Below, in pieces: positions 22,333-34,614 of a stretch of 64,000 nt of DNA. The stretch is from positions 96,712 to 160,711 of the forward strand of contig MDYQ01000037.1 in the NCBI GenBank assembly GCA_003024175.1. Reading direction: 5' to 3'. Positions within the stretch are counted from its first letter, which is position 1; every line of letters starts with the position of its first letter. The position numbers and the translations under genes were made by a program. The notes under the pieces are model-generated. The model was not told where the DNA came from, ran no database searches, and was given only the letters and a program-made list of their open reading frames with translations. Origin of the DNA: Planoprotostelium fungivorum (taxonomy: Eukaryota > Evosea > Variosea > Cavosteliida > Cavosteliaceae).

Positions 22333-24919
22333 TCAGCGATCGTCATATTTGCCATCATCCGATCTCACCATCATTCGCAAGTCGGTGAATGGTCCCGCGT
22401 AAGTCTCACCCTTGCCTTGTCTGACCCACCATGCTTCTGGCCTCTCCAGCAGCTGTTCTCATCAGCCATCGTGGTGTAGATCATCCCTTACCCCCGTCTC
22501 CTGATCGATCACCCGCGTGAAATCGTAATGATGCAGCACGGCTCTGATCTGATTCGGTGGATGACTCGCATTGAAACCTGATGGCATCTCAGGCTCCATC
22601 GGCGATCTTCGTCTCACCGTTTCGGCTCTCGTCCAACAGAGACCACACGGCCTCGCTCTCTCTACCTCCCTTCAACTGAAAGACATCTGAGCCGAAGGAC
22701 ACATCACACGCACCTCACCAACTTGAACATCATGTTGGTCATCCATGGAGTCATTCTAGGCATGAGAGCGGCGAACCACATCTGCCAGTCCAAACGTGGC
22801 TGATGAGGTGCGACCAGAGTGGGTCTGGTGTTCACGTCTCCCGGTTTGTGTTTGAAATGTAATTCTGTCCATTCCCCCTCTTTTCCTCTCACCTGTTCGA
22901 AAGTCAAGAAGAGAAGGGAGAAAGAGAGGGAGAAGATGTCTCGTTACATGATCTTGAATACGGAGGTGAAGAGAGGAAGGGACGTACCTCTACGATGATC
23001 TCTGGTCTTTGGACAATGGACGTGATGCGATCGTGATGTCGGATGTTCTGACCGACACCAGTCATCGACCGGAACAGACCATAAGAGCTAGCCAGATGAT
23101 AAGGATGGACCGTCTCGTGAGCCTGGCTCCGTCTCAGTCGATGCCACGTCATCATCTTCACCTGTAATGCCCACTTTGGAACGTACAAGTGTCGGTCTAT
23201 GCTCGTAAGTGTCTTCCAAGACGCACCGAAGAGGAGGCAGCTGATGGTGAAAACCATCAACAAGTGTCCGGCTGAGATGATGAAATCAGATGATGCATGG
23301 ACTTTTTCTCACTCTGTGCGATGGCACCCGTGACGCTCTTTCCTTTCTTCACCCTCTTCCTGATTTGATTCACCTATTCAACATCAACAAGGAACGAAAG
23401 CGTACGCGTCTTCACCTCGTAGAAGAAGAGACAGAGGAGAACGAAGGACATATAATAACAGATCCATGGTAAGACGAGAGAGACGATCTCATCCACACGA
23501 TCGACTGTGAGATTGAAAGAGAGATCGTGAGTGGAGAACGTGCGGTGGAGGTGTGCGATGAACTGTTCGAAGAGAGAGAAATCAGGTTGAATGGTGGGGA
23601 ATGGTCTAGGGTCGATGGTGGATAGAGTGAAACAACTGTTTTGGTGTTTCAGAAGATGATCATCATGTTGATCGTGATGTTGAACACGATCACGATGGTC
23701 ATCATCGGTGACCGATGAAAAGCGTTGTGCGATTACCTTGCAGTGATCGAAGAGAGTACAGCAAGTGCGATGGGTACCGCGATGAAATTTCCGCGAGATT
23801 CCTTCCTCTTCCCTCCGAATAATCCATCGTCGAGCAGAGGTAAGGTCAAGAGAATGGTCAGCCAGTTGAAGAAATTGTAATTACCCGTCACGATGATCAG
23901 CAACTATACAACGTCATCAATGTAAGAGATAGAGTGATGTTTCATTGTCTATTCACAGTGTGGAACGATTTCAATCTCACCTGCAACAGGATCTGAAGAC
24001 CTGCCGCCAGGTATCGAACTCCACTCGGGCCAGGCAAGAGAACGAGGACAGCTGCGGGGATTTCGATGATGAAAGTGGCTGCAACTTCCACCTTGTGTAC
24101 AAACTGGGGTAACTGATGTACGAACCTGATCATCACGTCATCGTCATCATCACGCGGAATGTTTCTACGAACCATGCAGCGGCCGTGGGCAGACATTGAG
24201 TTGCAAAGTGATATTCGGTGGCTCGCAGCTCTGAGCGAGGGATGAGATTTTATTTCTTTTTATTTTGGAGGCCTCATCACCTGTCCATGTGGCGTCTCCG
24301 GACTGAATCTTGACGACTCCGGCTTGGAACATGAGACGGAAGAGGAGCCAACGTATCATCCATGAGGGTATGGTCATAGAAGCACCACGTTTTCCTGGAA
24401 TGAGATTGCAATAGAGAGCCGCTAACGGCGTAACCTGTGAGCTCAACAAGTGCACGTGGAGGATGTATGATGTGATGGTCGAGGATCACCTCTAATAGAA
24501 TGATGTCCCACTGGAAGCTGAGGAATGTCTGTCCCATGTTCACAACCGTCAAATAAGCTGCTCCACAAGCAAGGAAGAAGAGTGCGTGATGCATTCCAAA
24601 GACGATCAACAGGGAGGAGATCGCGCCTGATAAGATCGTCGTCAACATGAAGGTGTCAAAATCAAGGCCGACCGCTTTGTAAAAGTGATGCAGTCCAGGA
24701 AGTATTCGAGCGTAATCAGGTCCCTTGTGTTGCTGAGACGTGTCAGCGACCATCACACGACGATCCTCCCACCTTCATGCTGCTGTGTAGAGCAAATGAG
24801 GGCTCTAATCCAGAACATGACAACAGTCCACCATATTGGAAGTAGATCGATAGGAATGCAACCAAATAGACGAGACCTAACCCCGACAGAAATAACTTGC
24901 GTGTTCGTGTTCCTCCCAT
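22333..24919 (-). CDS. Lipase maturation factor family membrane protein
   Basis: A multi-exon, multi-spanning protein of about 600 residues. Diagnostic segments in order: LFLSGLGLVYLVAFLSIYFQ, GLDFDTFMLTTILSGA, FLSFQWDIILLE, WMIRWLLFRLMFQAGVVKIQ followed by SGDATWT, ATEYHFATQCLP, LPQFVHKVEVAATFIIEIP, TGNYNFFNWLTILLTLPLLD, and the luminal C-terminal part VAPHQPRLDWQMWFAALMPR, ending ERPEAWWVRQGKGETYAGPF. The WDxLLLE, GDATW and TGNYxFFN motifs are typical of LMF1/LMF2, ER proteins needed to fold secreted lipases and other disulphide-rich clients. The start was placed at MGGTRTRK (24917-24919); an exon further upstream is possible. It is divergent from the RSZ gene, with 99 bp between starts. 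Confidence 0.9.
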
Positions 24920-25018
24920 GAAAAAAAGAAATGGACTGTGAAGGAAGCCGTTGTATATCGGACGTTCGCATCTGCGAATAGCGAACCATTGATCTGTTGA
25001 TCTCACTCCACCTTGGCA

Positions 25019-25932
25019 ATGGCTCTTTTCATCGGTAGAGTATCCGCAGATGTCCGCTCCCGCGAGCTGGAGGTGTGTTCTATCTCCATCGATCAGCCTC
25101 TGACCTTAAAAAGGACATGTTCAAGAAGTATGGCAATATAAAGCGTTGTGATATTAAGGTAAACTATGCTTTCATTACGTTTGAGGACGAGAGAGATGCA
25201 GAGGACGCCATGAAGGAGCTGCAGCAGAAGGAAATTGGAGGATCTCGCATCGTCATCGAGTGGGCCAAGGGAGGAGCCAGAGAGGGAGGTAGCCGAGGCG
25301 GCCCCGGTGGAGACTCTAGGTGAGGGTCCTACATTTATCTCATAATCCTCTGCTCCAGCCCTATCCTCCATTCAACACCTAACGCTCTCCTTCAGATGTT
25401 ACAACTGCGGAGGCAGCGGCCATTTCGCAAGAGAATGTCAAGAGCCTCGCAAGAGCACTGGTGGTGACAGAGATCGCGATAGAGGAGACAGCAGAGACTA
25501 CGGAAGGGACCGAGACTACGGCAGAGACAGAGACTCCGGACGTGGACGCGACAGTTATTCATCTCGCGATTCCTATCGCGATAGAGGAGATAGAGATTAC
25601 GGTCGTGATTCGTACCGCGATCGCGACTCTCATCGTGACAGAGATTATCGTAAGAGAAGTCCCAGTCCAAGACGTAGCAGCCGCAGCCCAGAGTCCAAGA
25701 GACAGAGGTGAAGATGAAGATCATATCACATCCCATCATGTCATGTTGACCCTCTTTAGGAGCAGAACACCTCCCCCGGCTGAACGTAGAAGCCCATCCC
25801 CCGCCCCCAGGTGAATTACAGTCAGAGAAAGAGTCGCTGAATGTGTGCAGGGAGAGAGAGAGAAGTCTCAGCCCCGAGAGAAAGAGCGAAGACGCCCCCG
25901 CCGCAGCTGCTGGATCTCCCCAGAGAGATTAA
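25019..25932 (+). CDS. RSZ-type SR splicing factor (RRM, CCHC zinc knuckle, RS domain)
   Basis: Six exons. The RRM begins MALFIGRVSADVRSRELEDM and includes NYAFITFEDERDAEDA (RNP1 region). A glycine hinge (GGSRGGPGGDSR) is followed by the zinc knuckle CYNCGGSGHFAREC (C-X2-C-X4-H-X4-C). The rest is a long RS/RD domain with repeated DRDYGRD and SYRDRD units, then RSPSPRRSSRSPESK and PAERRSPSPAPR. This RRM-knuckle-RS order matches plant RSZ21/22 and animal SRSF7. Such proteins bind exonic enhancers and promote splice-site recognition, regulated by SRPK-type phosphorylation. Codons for Arg in the RS region are diverse (CGC, AGA, CGT), so the repeats are not a recent DNA expansion. Confidence 0.94.
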
Positions 25933-26274
25933 GTCTAGGTCGTGCACCATCTCGAATAAAATCAAGAGAATCATGTTCTCGTGTCTCTACCGATCTTCTC
26001 TTTGTCTCTCGCCCATACACTTGAAATGTCATACGTGAGAGGACATATGGAGTCGAAGCCAGAAGAAAGCAGGTGGAATGCTTGTGTTACGCGGACCTCG
26101 AAGAGAGACATAGAGCCATCACCACCAGCAGATTGCAGAAATATGAACACCATTCAAGTGACATGATTGAGATTGACAAGGGGGCGCATCCGAACGGCAG
26201 CCAAACATGGTCACGTTGAGAATCGTACTGGTCGATGGAAAGAAAGCGAATTTACCTCTCATATATACCGCCGG
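25933..26274. other. 3' flank of RSZ gene, no gene seen
   Basis: This stretch contains GAATAAAATCAAG near 25955, a likely RSZ poly(A) signal. It may also hold eroded flanks of the adjacent retroelement remnant. No exon is supported. Confidence 0.4.
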
Positions 26275-26525
26275 CCCAGATGACGATTGATTGGGAAGAG
26301 CCAAGATCTCCTCCCAATTAGACCTCAAGGACGCGTACCGGCTCGTACGCATTGTTGATGGAGACAACTTTCAGGACCAGTGCACTCTGCGAGTACCTCA
26401 TGCTTCGGTTCGCACTGCCAAACGCACCATCGACATTCCAGGATCACATCAACAACTGCTTCGCGGATATGATCACCTATATATGGTCCTGGTCTGCCTA
26501 GATGACTTAGGTACGTCAAACACTT
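26275..26525 (+). pseudogene. Degenerate Ty3/gypsy-type reverse transcriptase fragment
   Basis: One frame reads SQLDLKDAYRLVRI, matching the Ty3/gypsy RT palm motif (family FSKLDLKSAYHLVRI). The next conserved block, EYLMLRFALPNAPSTFQDHI, is in another frame. The catalytic YxDD-like block VCLDDL is in a third. The order and spacing match RT motifs, but at least two frameshifts and missing sequence show it is dead. No LTRs, integrase or gag remains are visible. It begins 62 bp from, and lies antisense to, the KUP transporter stop (26587). Confidence 0.8.
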
Positions 26526-26586
26526 CCCTCAGAGCCCTCACTGACAAACTCAAAGGAAGTTCATTCGATATGAGCCCACATTCCTT

Positions 26587-29500
26587 CTATTCATTCGTAT
26601 TACTCTTCATCATCGTCTGCACTTCCACTTCCACCATCTCAGTGTGATCCTTGGGAGCAAAGTAATCCTCGTCAGCTGGTCTGGGACCCCTCTGGTATTT
26701 GGACATGTCGAAATGTCGATACACGCACAATTCGAGCGTGTCTGCGTGCGTCAACCGTAGCATCGACGTGTCACGATAATTCCTCTTCATGTTGGAATAG
26801 AACTTGAGTGCGGGAGTTCTCCAATTGAAGCCAGTGACGTGTAATTCTTCGCGATGGAGGTAATAGAACGTCTGTTCATCCATGTCATCATCGTGATCGA
26901 CATCACCACGATCTGTCGGTCTGTCCTCACCTTCCCCGGTAGAATGATGTTCCTCCCTCTGAATATCTCCGCTATCTCTGCCATGTTTCTCTTCCCCTGC
27001 ATGAACCCATAACGGATGACCACGGTGTAGATCGAATCGCAGTGACACACCAACGTCACTCTCCTCGGGTCGTTCTCTTCAACGTAAGGCTTCTTCATCG
27101 TCAGCAGCCGCACGAAGATGACTGCATGGACCATCAATCGCGCTGCATTGTTGTGTGCCACGATCAGATGAAACTCACGACAGCCGGGAGCGGTGTACGA
27201 TCGAGTGATCATGCTGGTGAAGGAGAGGGGTACGTTGTCGTCACGTGTGGAGATGAATATACCGGTGTGATTCGTTCTCATGATGTGATTGAGATCGATG
27301 TCTTCTGATTCTAACACTTGGAGGATGTCTTCATTCTCAGACTCGGTGGGGGAACTCTGATCGATGTTTGAGAATCGAGAAGGATGAATTTGTGGTATGA
27401 TCACGGTAACAAGTAAGTCGTGATGTGGATCCAAGTTACGATACGTGATGATTCCAATCTGATTCATCTCACCGGTGTTGTTTCGTCGACAGAAGCGGTG
27501 CTGGTGGATAATTTCAAACGGCGCATGCTCTTTGAAGAAGCGGTGCAATGATAGTCAGACATTCCTTTCTGGAATACCAGTCTACTCTTCCCCTTGTCCA
27601 TGCCTGGAATTCGAGTTAGAACTGCATCCATCAACCACCGTGGCGATCATCATGACGATCTTCTCGATCAAGATCATCATCACGATCATCCCATCCCACC
27701 TTTGAACCAAATGAGACGAGCTCTCTCTGTCTCTCTCTGCAATTGTAATTCACCGATGTACCAGGAGAACATGACGAAAGAAAAGAATACTCCGATGGCT
27801 ATACCGGGCCAACCCTGGAGCTCATCACATCGTATGCGATAATTCATCTCCTCACTCTCGGTCTCAACTCTACGCAAGTGCCTGCCAGAAAGAGAAGGTC
27901 GATGATAAAAAAGATTCCCATCGGTGCGATCTGAACGTAAGATGAGTGAGAGATGACATTTGTTCGTATTCTTGCTTCACATCCATCTCAATTTAGATGG
28001 AGACCAAGGTTGAATCGTCGATGAGATGTCGTTCTCACGCGAAAAGACAAACGTTCAATGCAAATGTGAATCGATCGATTCAAAGAGCTCTTCACCTTCC
28101 ACCAAGGTGTGTTCCAACGCCACAGAGCCACAAGAACGAACAATATGGTCGTAGTTGTCATGAGAGCGGCAACGGCTAAGCCGTATATCTCAGTGATCGC
28201 TGATGGAGAATGAAATCCTAAGACAATGGCTATGGCAACGAGACACAAGAACCAATTGAGATCTGGCATGTAGACTTGGCCGTGGAGTTTCTTGTTGGTC
28301 CTGTGGACGCGAAGGGGTGGAAATAGATTCAAAGAAACGGCCTGTGAAACGGTAGAGAAGATACCACCCGCTGAGAATTCTTAACTTCAAGTGTACACTC
28401 TATCATCGTTGGTATGATGAGACAGATCGTATTGTATCACATGAATAGTCGATCGATATTTCGTTTACCTTGGGCTGCGATGATAGTACATAGTGCAGAG
28501 AACGAGAAGAGGAACCACCCCAGCCCTTCTATCTTTGGAAACATCTGAAGGGGCTGAGAGAGACGAAGAGAGTGGTCTCACCTTGTAAAAAGGATTATCA
28601 GCGTATATCTGTCTGTCGGGCCTCATCAGATTAGCACCTTGTCCCAGATAATTGAGCATCAAAGAAGGGAAGACGACCTGATGTTCTTCGTCAGATCTCA
28701 TCGATGGCCGCGATCACGATGGTGATGTGATGTCTACACGTCCGGACAGATGGAGGTGAAAAGTCAGATAATCTGATGCGATGAAGAGAGGAGACTTCAC
28801 CCCGAACCATGCGACTCTGAGTGGGCCACGATGGAAGTGCCCCATGTCTGCGTAGATGATCTCGCAACCTGCTACGGTTAAGAAGACCCTGCCGAGAGTT
28901 TCCAACGCCGCCCTCGTATCTTCTTCTTGATGCTTTCGAACGAGAAACTGCAGCAAGTCAACTCGTGTTTGTTCGATGATGAGAGAAACGATCTAACGCG
29001 ATACATCTGGCGACCCCGATCGTGTTGAGATGATCTTAGATCTTCTGAACTTACCATGATGGGAACGGCAGGATTCAAACAAGCCCAGATGGCAGGATAT
29101 TCACTGATCCTCCAGATGCCCAACATGATCAACATGAGGAACCACAAGAGCATCACTGGGCCGAAGATCTTTCCCAAACGAGAGACACCGAAACGATTGA
29201 TGAAGAAGACAACTACCAAGAGGAAACAGACAACAGTTAGACCAGCAGCGACGGGCATGATGTAGTCCTTCTGTCGCCATTTTACAATAGAGTAGAAGGA
29301 TAAGGTCACCTCAGTGTTGGAGTAGTATGTGATGTAATCGTTGATCTGTGAGATGCTGGCCGAGATTCGAACAGCTGGAGTTAATGCACCGGTTCCTATG
29401 ATGATGGAGGCACCGGTACAAGCGATGAGAGTGATGGCAGTCTTTCCTTTCGCTGTAGATCGGTCAATCACGTCCTTGAATGAACCATCTGATGTCGTAT

Positions 29501-30044
29501 CATGTGGGGAGTATCACTCACGACCAAGTTTAGAGTGTTTGTTAGATAGAAGAAGTGAGCACATGGAAAAAATGCCACCCTCCTCGTCGTTGTCTGCCGT
29601 CAAAATGATGATGGCGTACTTGAGACTGGCGACAAGGATGAGACTCCATACGACTAATCCGTAGACTCCCAAGACCTCCCACTGTTCAGGTGGCTGATGT
29701 TTGGATCAGGAGATGTGAGGAATGGCTTACGTTTTGTATATACCTCCCACGTAGTATCATCAGAATTCTGTGGATCTTGATATTGGTTGATGTCCAGTGT
29801 GTCGAATCCGAATGGATCCGAAATGTATTCTGGAGCATTGAAGAGATTAGTGATACTGAGCAAAGTTATTCTCTTCACGTAGCACTACTACTCACAGAGG
29901 AGAAGTACCGATCTCTGGAAAAATGACGCCCAACGATTGAATCGTCAGCCAGGCAAAATGGGCACTCGGTTTTTGAAAGGGAGAATTAAAACTCCAGTTT
30001 GGCTTCCGAAAGGAAGGCAGTCTGCTCTTTAGACCGTGCAGCAT
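26587..30044 (-). CDS. KUP/HAK/KT potassium transporter
   Basis: About 12 exons. The N-terminal region contains LTIQSLGVIFPEIGTSPL (family SLGVVYGDIGTSPLY). Then follow LKYAIIILTADNDEEGGIFS, IGTGALTPAVRISASI, a run of membrane segments (MPVAAGLTVVCFLLVVVFF), FGPVMLLWFLMLIMLGIW, AGCEIIYADMGHF, VFPSLMLNYLGQGA, PDLNWFLCLVAIAIVLGF, ITEIYGLAVAALM, and a C-terminal cytosolic half beginning FKEHAPFEI and ending EVEVQTMMKS. These are the family-defining motifs of K+ uptake permeases. It probably works at the plasma membrane for high-affinity K+ uptake, as in fungi and plants. The ATG at 30042-30044 was chosen because it opens the exon that reads straight into the conserved N-terminus. Confidence 0.93.
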
Positions 30045-30658
30045 CTGCAAATTCCGGTGCGTTTCGTTTTAAAAACCGCCACGCTTAAATCTGGTGTCTG
30101 CCTGGCGTCGCGATGGACATCACTCGCGTGTGAACAACAGTCGTCCAAGTCTGAAGAGAGCCTCTCACTCGGCGAGAATTTTGAGGTCAGGTAGCCACAG
30201 TCGTCAAGGACATCCAATACGCAAAGGATCGTGAGGGCTCAGGACTCGAAGAAGCCTCTCGAGATCGTCCTACAACGGCGAGAAGAAGGCCGATACCGAC
30301 ACGAACACCTTCGAAACATCCTCTCCATGAATCTGTCACAAAGCCTTCTTTGATAGTTGGTCACGGTGATCGGTTGTACGGTGTTCTGATGGTGTTCTGA
30401 ATTTGAAGACGTGTCACGTACACCATTCGATTGATTGCCGATAAATTGGTGGTATTACATACTATCGGCTCGTTCACCTCAATCGTGGCGGAACATCGGC
30501 TCCCGATCCGGAAAAATGAATGCGCTGTCTTTCGTGGGTGATACCAGTGTACACGGTTAGCTACCGTGAAGAATGCAGTTAGACACCATCTCGGGCCGGG
30601 CTCGCATGCCCATGTATTTTCAGAGTCGAGTCATTCTCACAGCTTCACTGCAACTGAA
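30045..30658. other. Intergenic region with one weak exon candidate
   Basis: This 614-bp gap lies between two divergent starts. Around 30192-30347 a plus-strand stretch reads KKPLEIVLQRREEGRYRHEH in a frame that opens just after a TAG acceptor, so a small gene is possible, but no partner exon is convincing. A minus-strand open frame overlaps it. Confidence 0.3.
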
Positions 30659-31967
30659 ATGATCCAAATCATCTCCCTCCTCATTCTCTTGGCTTCTGCC
30701 TCCTCTCAGTCCGCCTCTTCAACCGTGGAATTTTCTGTATCCAACAGCGAACTGGTCAATCAGCTCAATTACCAGAGCACCACGGCTGCGAACGTCAGAA
30801 CATACAATGTGATCAAGGTTGGAGATACCGTTATCACCTCCGACTTTGCTTCCAGCTCGCACTCCAACGCTTCTTCTGGCACTGGCAGTGGATCGTCCGC
30901 AACGAACATCGTAGCCTGGAAGTCCTCTCCGGCTGGTATCACCTGGGGAACGTTCAGTCTGGGTTCCAATGCCAACAGCAACAGCGGCATCGGTCAGAGT
31001 GAGTGCGAATGCATCGTTCTCGTCAGCTCATTCGACCAGTTGACTTCTCTTCCTCTCTCATTGCTAGTGCTTTCAACCCTCTGGCTCTCGTGTACTATAC
31101 CGATAACAACGGCAACGGCTTGTATGACCAAGGAGAAGAGTTGCAGTCCGCCACCACAACCGCATCTCTCAGTTTTTCGGCCAGCTACGAGAGCAGCGTC
31201 ACCACTGGGTCCAGCGGAGTGAGTCGATCATAGTGAACACGGCGGTGATGACTCCTCCACAGGTCATCATCGTCACTCACGTCTCTGGATCTGTCAACTT
31301 CCGTTACACTGTCGCTAACAGACCCATCTCCAACCAGGGCATCAAGGTCAACGACGACAGCACCAAGATTGATCTACAGATCAACCCCAGCTACCCCTCT
31401 AATGCTCCCGCTAACACTCGCGTTGCCCTCATCGCCCTCTTTGGTGTCGTCCAATCCTCGTCCTCCTTGTGAGCACATCTCGCCGTCTATATCTTCTCAT
31501 CTCCTTTCAGCCAGGGTTCCGTCAACAATGGTAATACCACTTTCAATGGCTCTGCTGCCATATCTGTCAGCAACAACGGAAACAGTGGCGGTCTGACTTG
31601 GAACGGAGCCGCTGACATCACCAACAGCAGCGGTGCCACGTCTACTACTCGGGTGGCCACTTGCGTCCTTCAGATTCATACCTCTTCTTCCCTCTCTATC
31701 GGTGGTGCCACCGTGACCCTCGATGCCACGTACAAGAACAACCGTGTTCTCGTGTTCAATTTCCAGACGGACAAGCCTTACTCTATCTACTGGGACCCTG
31801 AGATGGGAGGATCCTCCACAAATACATCTTCAGCAAGCTCCACCGCAAGTACCTCTGCAGGGAGCTCCACCGTAAGTACCTCTGTAGGAAGCTCCGATGG
31901 AAACGGAAGCGGCTGTACCATCATCGTACCCTTCTTGATGGTCGTCATACTGGTCCTTTCCTTGTAA
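30659..31967 (+). CDS. Ser/Thr-rich secreted or GPI-anchored surface protein
   Basis: Four exons encode about 390 residues. MIQIISLLILLASASSQ is a signal peptide. The body is rich in Ser, Thr and Asn, with beta-like stretches such as NLVVYY-type ALVYYTDNNGNGLYDQGEEL, in which D-N-N-G-N-G resembles a Ca2+-binding loop. It continues with VSGSVNFRYTVANRPISNQG, SNAPANTRVALIALFGVV and GGATVTLDATYKNNR. Near the end, imperfect repeats (TSSASSTASTSAGSS) lead to a hydrophobic tail CTIIVPFLMVVILVLSL, a probable GPI signal. No named domain is recognised; an adhesin-like or coat role is inference. Introns lie at about 30998-31069, 31216-31261 and 31468-31510. Confidence 0.75.
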
Positions 31968-32160
31968 GGAGGGGCATACATAAACTTGAACACAAGCAAG
32001 GCGATAAATCAAGCGAATGGAAGTTGATACACTTGCTAACATACAGCCAGTGGTTGATCCGATGTAACTGCACTCTTCTCCTTGGTCTATTACCGATTAC
32101 CATTCTAATCAACATATCGAACAGGAGTATGACTCTTAACGAGAGGACGCGATGTATTCG

Positions 32161-34096
32161 TTACAGCAGCCACTGCTGTACGTATTTCATGGCCTTCTCC
32201 CTCTCCTGGTTCAGTTTGTCCGAAGGTGAACATCCACCCGGGCACCCTCTGATGAGAACTCCGTGTCCACAATTATCACAAGAGATCACAACTGCTGGCT
32301 CCAACATGCCCAGAGAATCAGTCACACTCGCCCACTTCCAAGGATCTATCGTCCGTCAACATCACAGCTACACTCGAAAGAGTCTCCACCTTGGCTGCCG
32401 TTGCTGAAGAAGACTTTGGTCGCTGCGGTCTGGTTTCCTCCATAAGCGTTGTTGAATGCCTTCGTGTTGGGCCACGTTCCCTTGTTTCTTTCAGTTTTGG
32501 GACAGAGAAATGGACGTCACCTCTCCGAAGACGTTCGAGCAGAGGGAGCGGAAATATCCGATGTCTACGGTGGACGATCGGACAGAGTTCTGCTTGGGAG
32601 CCACTTGAAAGTAAGCCAGCTCGGTACACGTCTGCCACCACCTTCTCTCTTCAGTTCTCGTCAATCTACAACAAGCCATCACCATTGGCGGTCGGCCCAT
32701 TCTACAACGTGGGGAGTCTTCTTCAGGTGGTCCTGACTGATGATGTCATCATGATGTCATCGTGATGTAGCCTCTCACCCGTACTGGTAAGCCATTCCAA
32801 ATTTGCCGGACCAAGAGTTGACGGTGATGTTGGCGAGAACCTCCACGAGGTCGATTCCATTGGACGTTACGAGCGGAGTGCACAGGTCGGCCTGGTGTCC
32901 GTATTGAACTGAAGAGTTCAATCGAAGAGGTTGAAGTCCTCTCACCTAGCTCTCCAGTCACATCACCCATCATGAGGTAGAAGTCTGCGTCGCTCAGCAT
33001 GTCGGCGAGGAACCTGTGTGAATAAGGTGAATGCAGCCTTGTCTTCTCACTTGGATTTCGTGGAGAGATTCGTATCGTTGTTCGAGATCTGAAGTCATGT
33101 GAGCCGTGAGAAATAAAATGAAATAAAATAGAATTAGGATAAAGGAATGATGAATATCACCAGAGATTCCAGCTGACGCATTGTCTTAAGGAGGACGGTG
33201 GAGCAAGCTGAGCCTGTGGCAGACACGATCTGAGCGTCTGTTCATGAGGTCATTAGAGGTTCTGTTGTGGTGGACTCACCGAACTGATCGAATTCCAATA
33301 TGGCGTTGACGACACCAGATGATGCGATACTTCCTTCGGTCACGTGAGGGTACTTCAATCTGAACCAAGCTACACGGTGATCATCAGTTGACATCACGAT
33401 GGACATGATGATGAAGGGATGATCGAGGAAGACGTGCTTACGTCATGATGATGATCACACCTGAGAGAGCACCAGAATAGCTGACACCGATGTTGAAGAT
33501 CTTGAACTCGGCATTGGCATTATCACCCACTCTCAATCCCTCTCTGAAAGACAGAACAAAATTCTCCAAATCTCTCAGTGCTTGCTCTACAGTCAAGTAT
33601 CTCAAGTTCTCTACGGTGAGATCATCGAATGGTGAAGAGTCTCCGTAGTATCTGTGTTCGAGGGTGACGATGGTGGCCTGCAGATTCTGATGGGGTGAGG
33701 AGAAGATGAGAAGTCGGTGTCTCACATCGGCCAATGTGACGACGAAATCATCGCTTGCAGATGGAGGTCCAGAGACGGGACCCTCTCCATTGATGTAGAG
33801 GATGATGGGTGCATCTCCTCCAGACCAATGTTTGTCGTTGACCCAGTATCTTTGAGTGAACGTCCTGATGGGACTATCAGAACGTGATTGCGATGGAGGC
33901 ATTTCTTCACCTAGAATCAGTGGGATTGAAGTGGTCCAATGTTTGGTTAAAGAACTGCACTGGAAAGTCGATCGCCTGTGGTTGTAATACACTACAACAC
34001 AGTAAGATCTCACGCCCAACAGATGAATCACCTAGGGAAGAACCTCGCAGAGTAACAGAGAGTGACCAACAGAAGGAAGATGATTCCCCTCATCAT
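32161..34096 (-). CDS. S28-family serine carboxypeptidase (lysosomal Pro-X / thymus-specific type)
   Basis: About ten exons. A signal peptide (RGIIFLLLVTLCYSARFF) is followed by QPQAIDFPVQFFNQTLDHF, FTQRYWVNDKHW and APIILYINGEGPVSGPP. Then come VTLEHRYYGDSSPF and the nucleophile motif FNIGVSYSGAL (GxSYxG). C-terminal exons give TVDIGYFRSLC, KVFFSNGSQDPWKWASVTDS (catalytic Asp) and CDNCGHGVLIRGC (catalytic His), ending KAMKYVQQWLL. All three catalytic residues are therefore present. The family removes residues after proline in lysosomes or outside the cell; here it probably digests food proteins. It is head to head with a second S28 gene at 34615. ATGATG at 34091-34096 gives two possible starts one codon apart. 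Confidence 0.93.
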
Positions 34097-34614
34097 ACGT
34101 GTCTGTTCGAATTGTAATGAGGACACAACCTGTTGTCACCCTTTTATTTCAATTTAATCTCAAATCGAATGCGAGATGCAGTTGAAACAGGCTTCAAGCC
34201 ATCCGAAGTGCGTTCTCCTTATGAAGTCATCTCTCCACACGACGACATCTTCTCTCTCCTTCACAATCGTTGAGTATTAAGCTTCCAGCTTCCACAGTCA
34301 TCTCCAGGATTCCATTTCATCGCCAACCATTGACGATGGCCCAGTGCTCTTATCCTCTACGGTGTGGATCTTTACCCACAAGGAGTGTGCAGCTGCACGT
34401 GCGCTTTGGGTTCACACAAAGGTCGCGTGAGTTGGACGTCGCGTTGGGAGATTGAGACCGAGACACCCGCCGTCTCCGGATTTCGATGAAAAGAGGATAA
34501 AAACGAAAATTCAAACGTTAACGACGCCAAGATTTCTGATCCCCCCGCCGATCTCATTTCATCCATCACAACTACTCCCATCATCACCTTCACGATACGA
34601 AAACAACGGACGAA
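34097..34614. other. Shared promoter region of two S28 peptidase genes
   Basis: This 518-bp region separates the divergent starts. No exon is supported. It probably drives both peptidases; this is inference from the layout. Confidence 0.45.
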
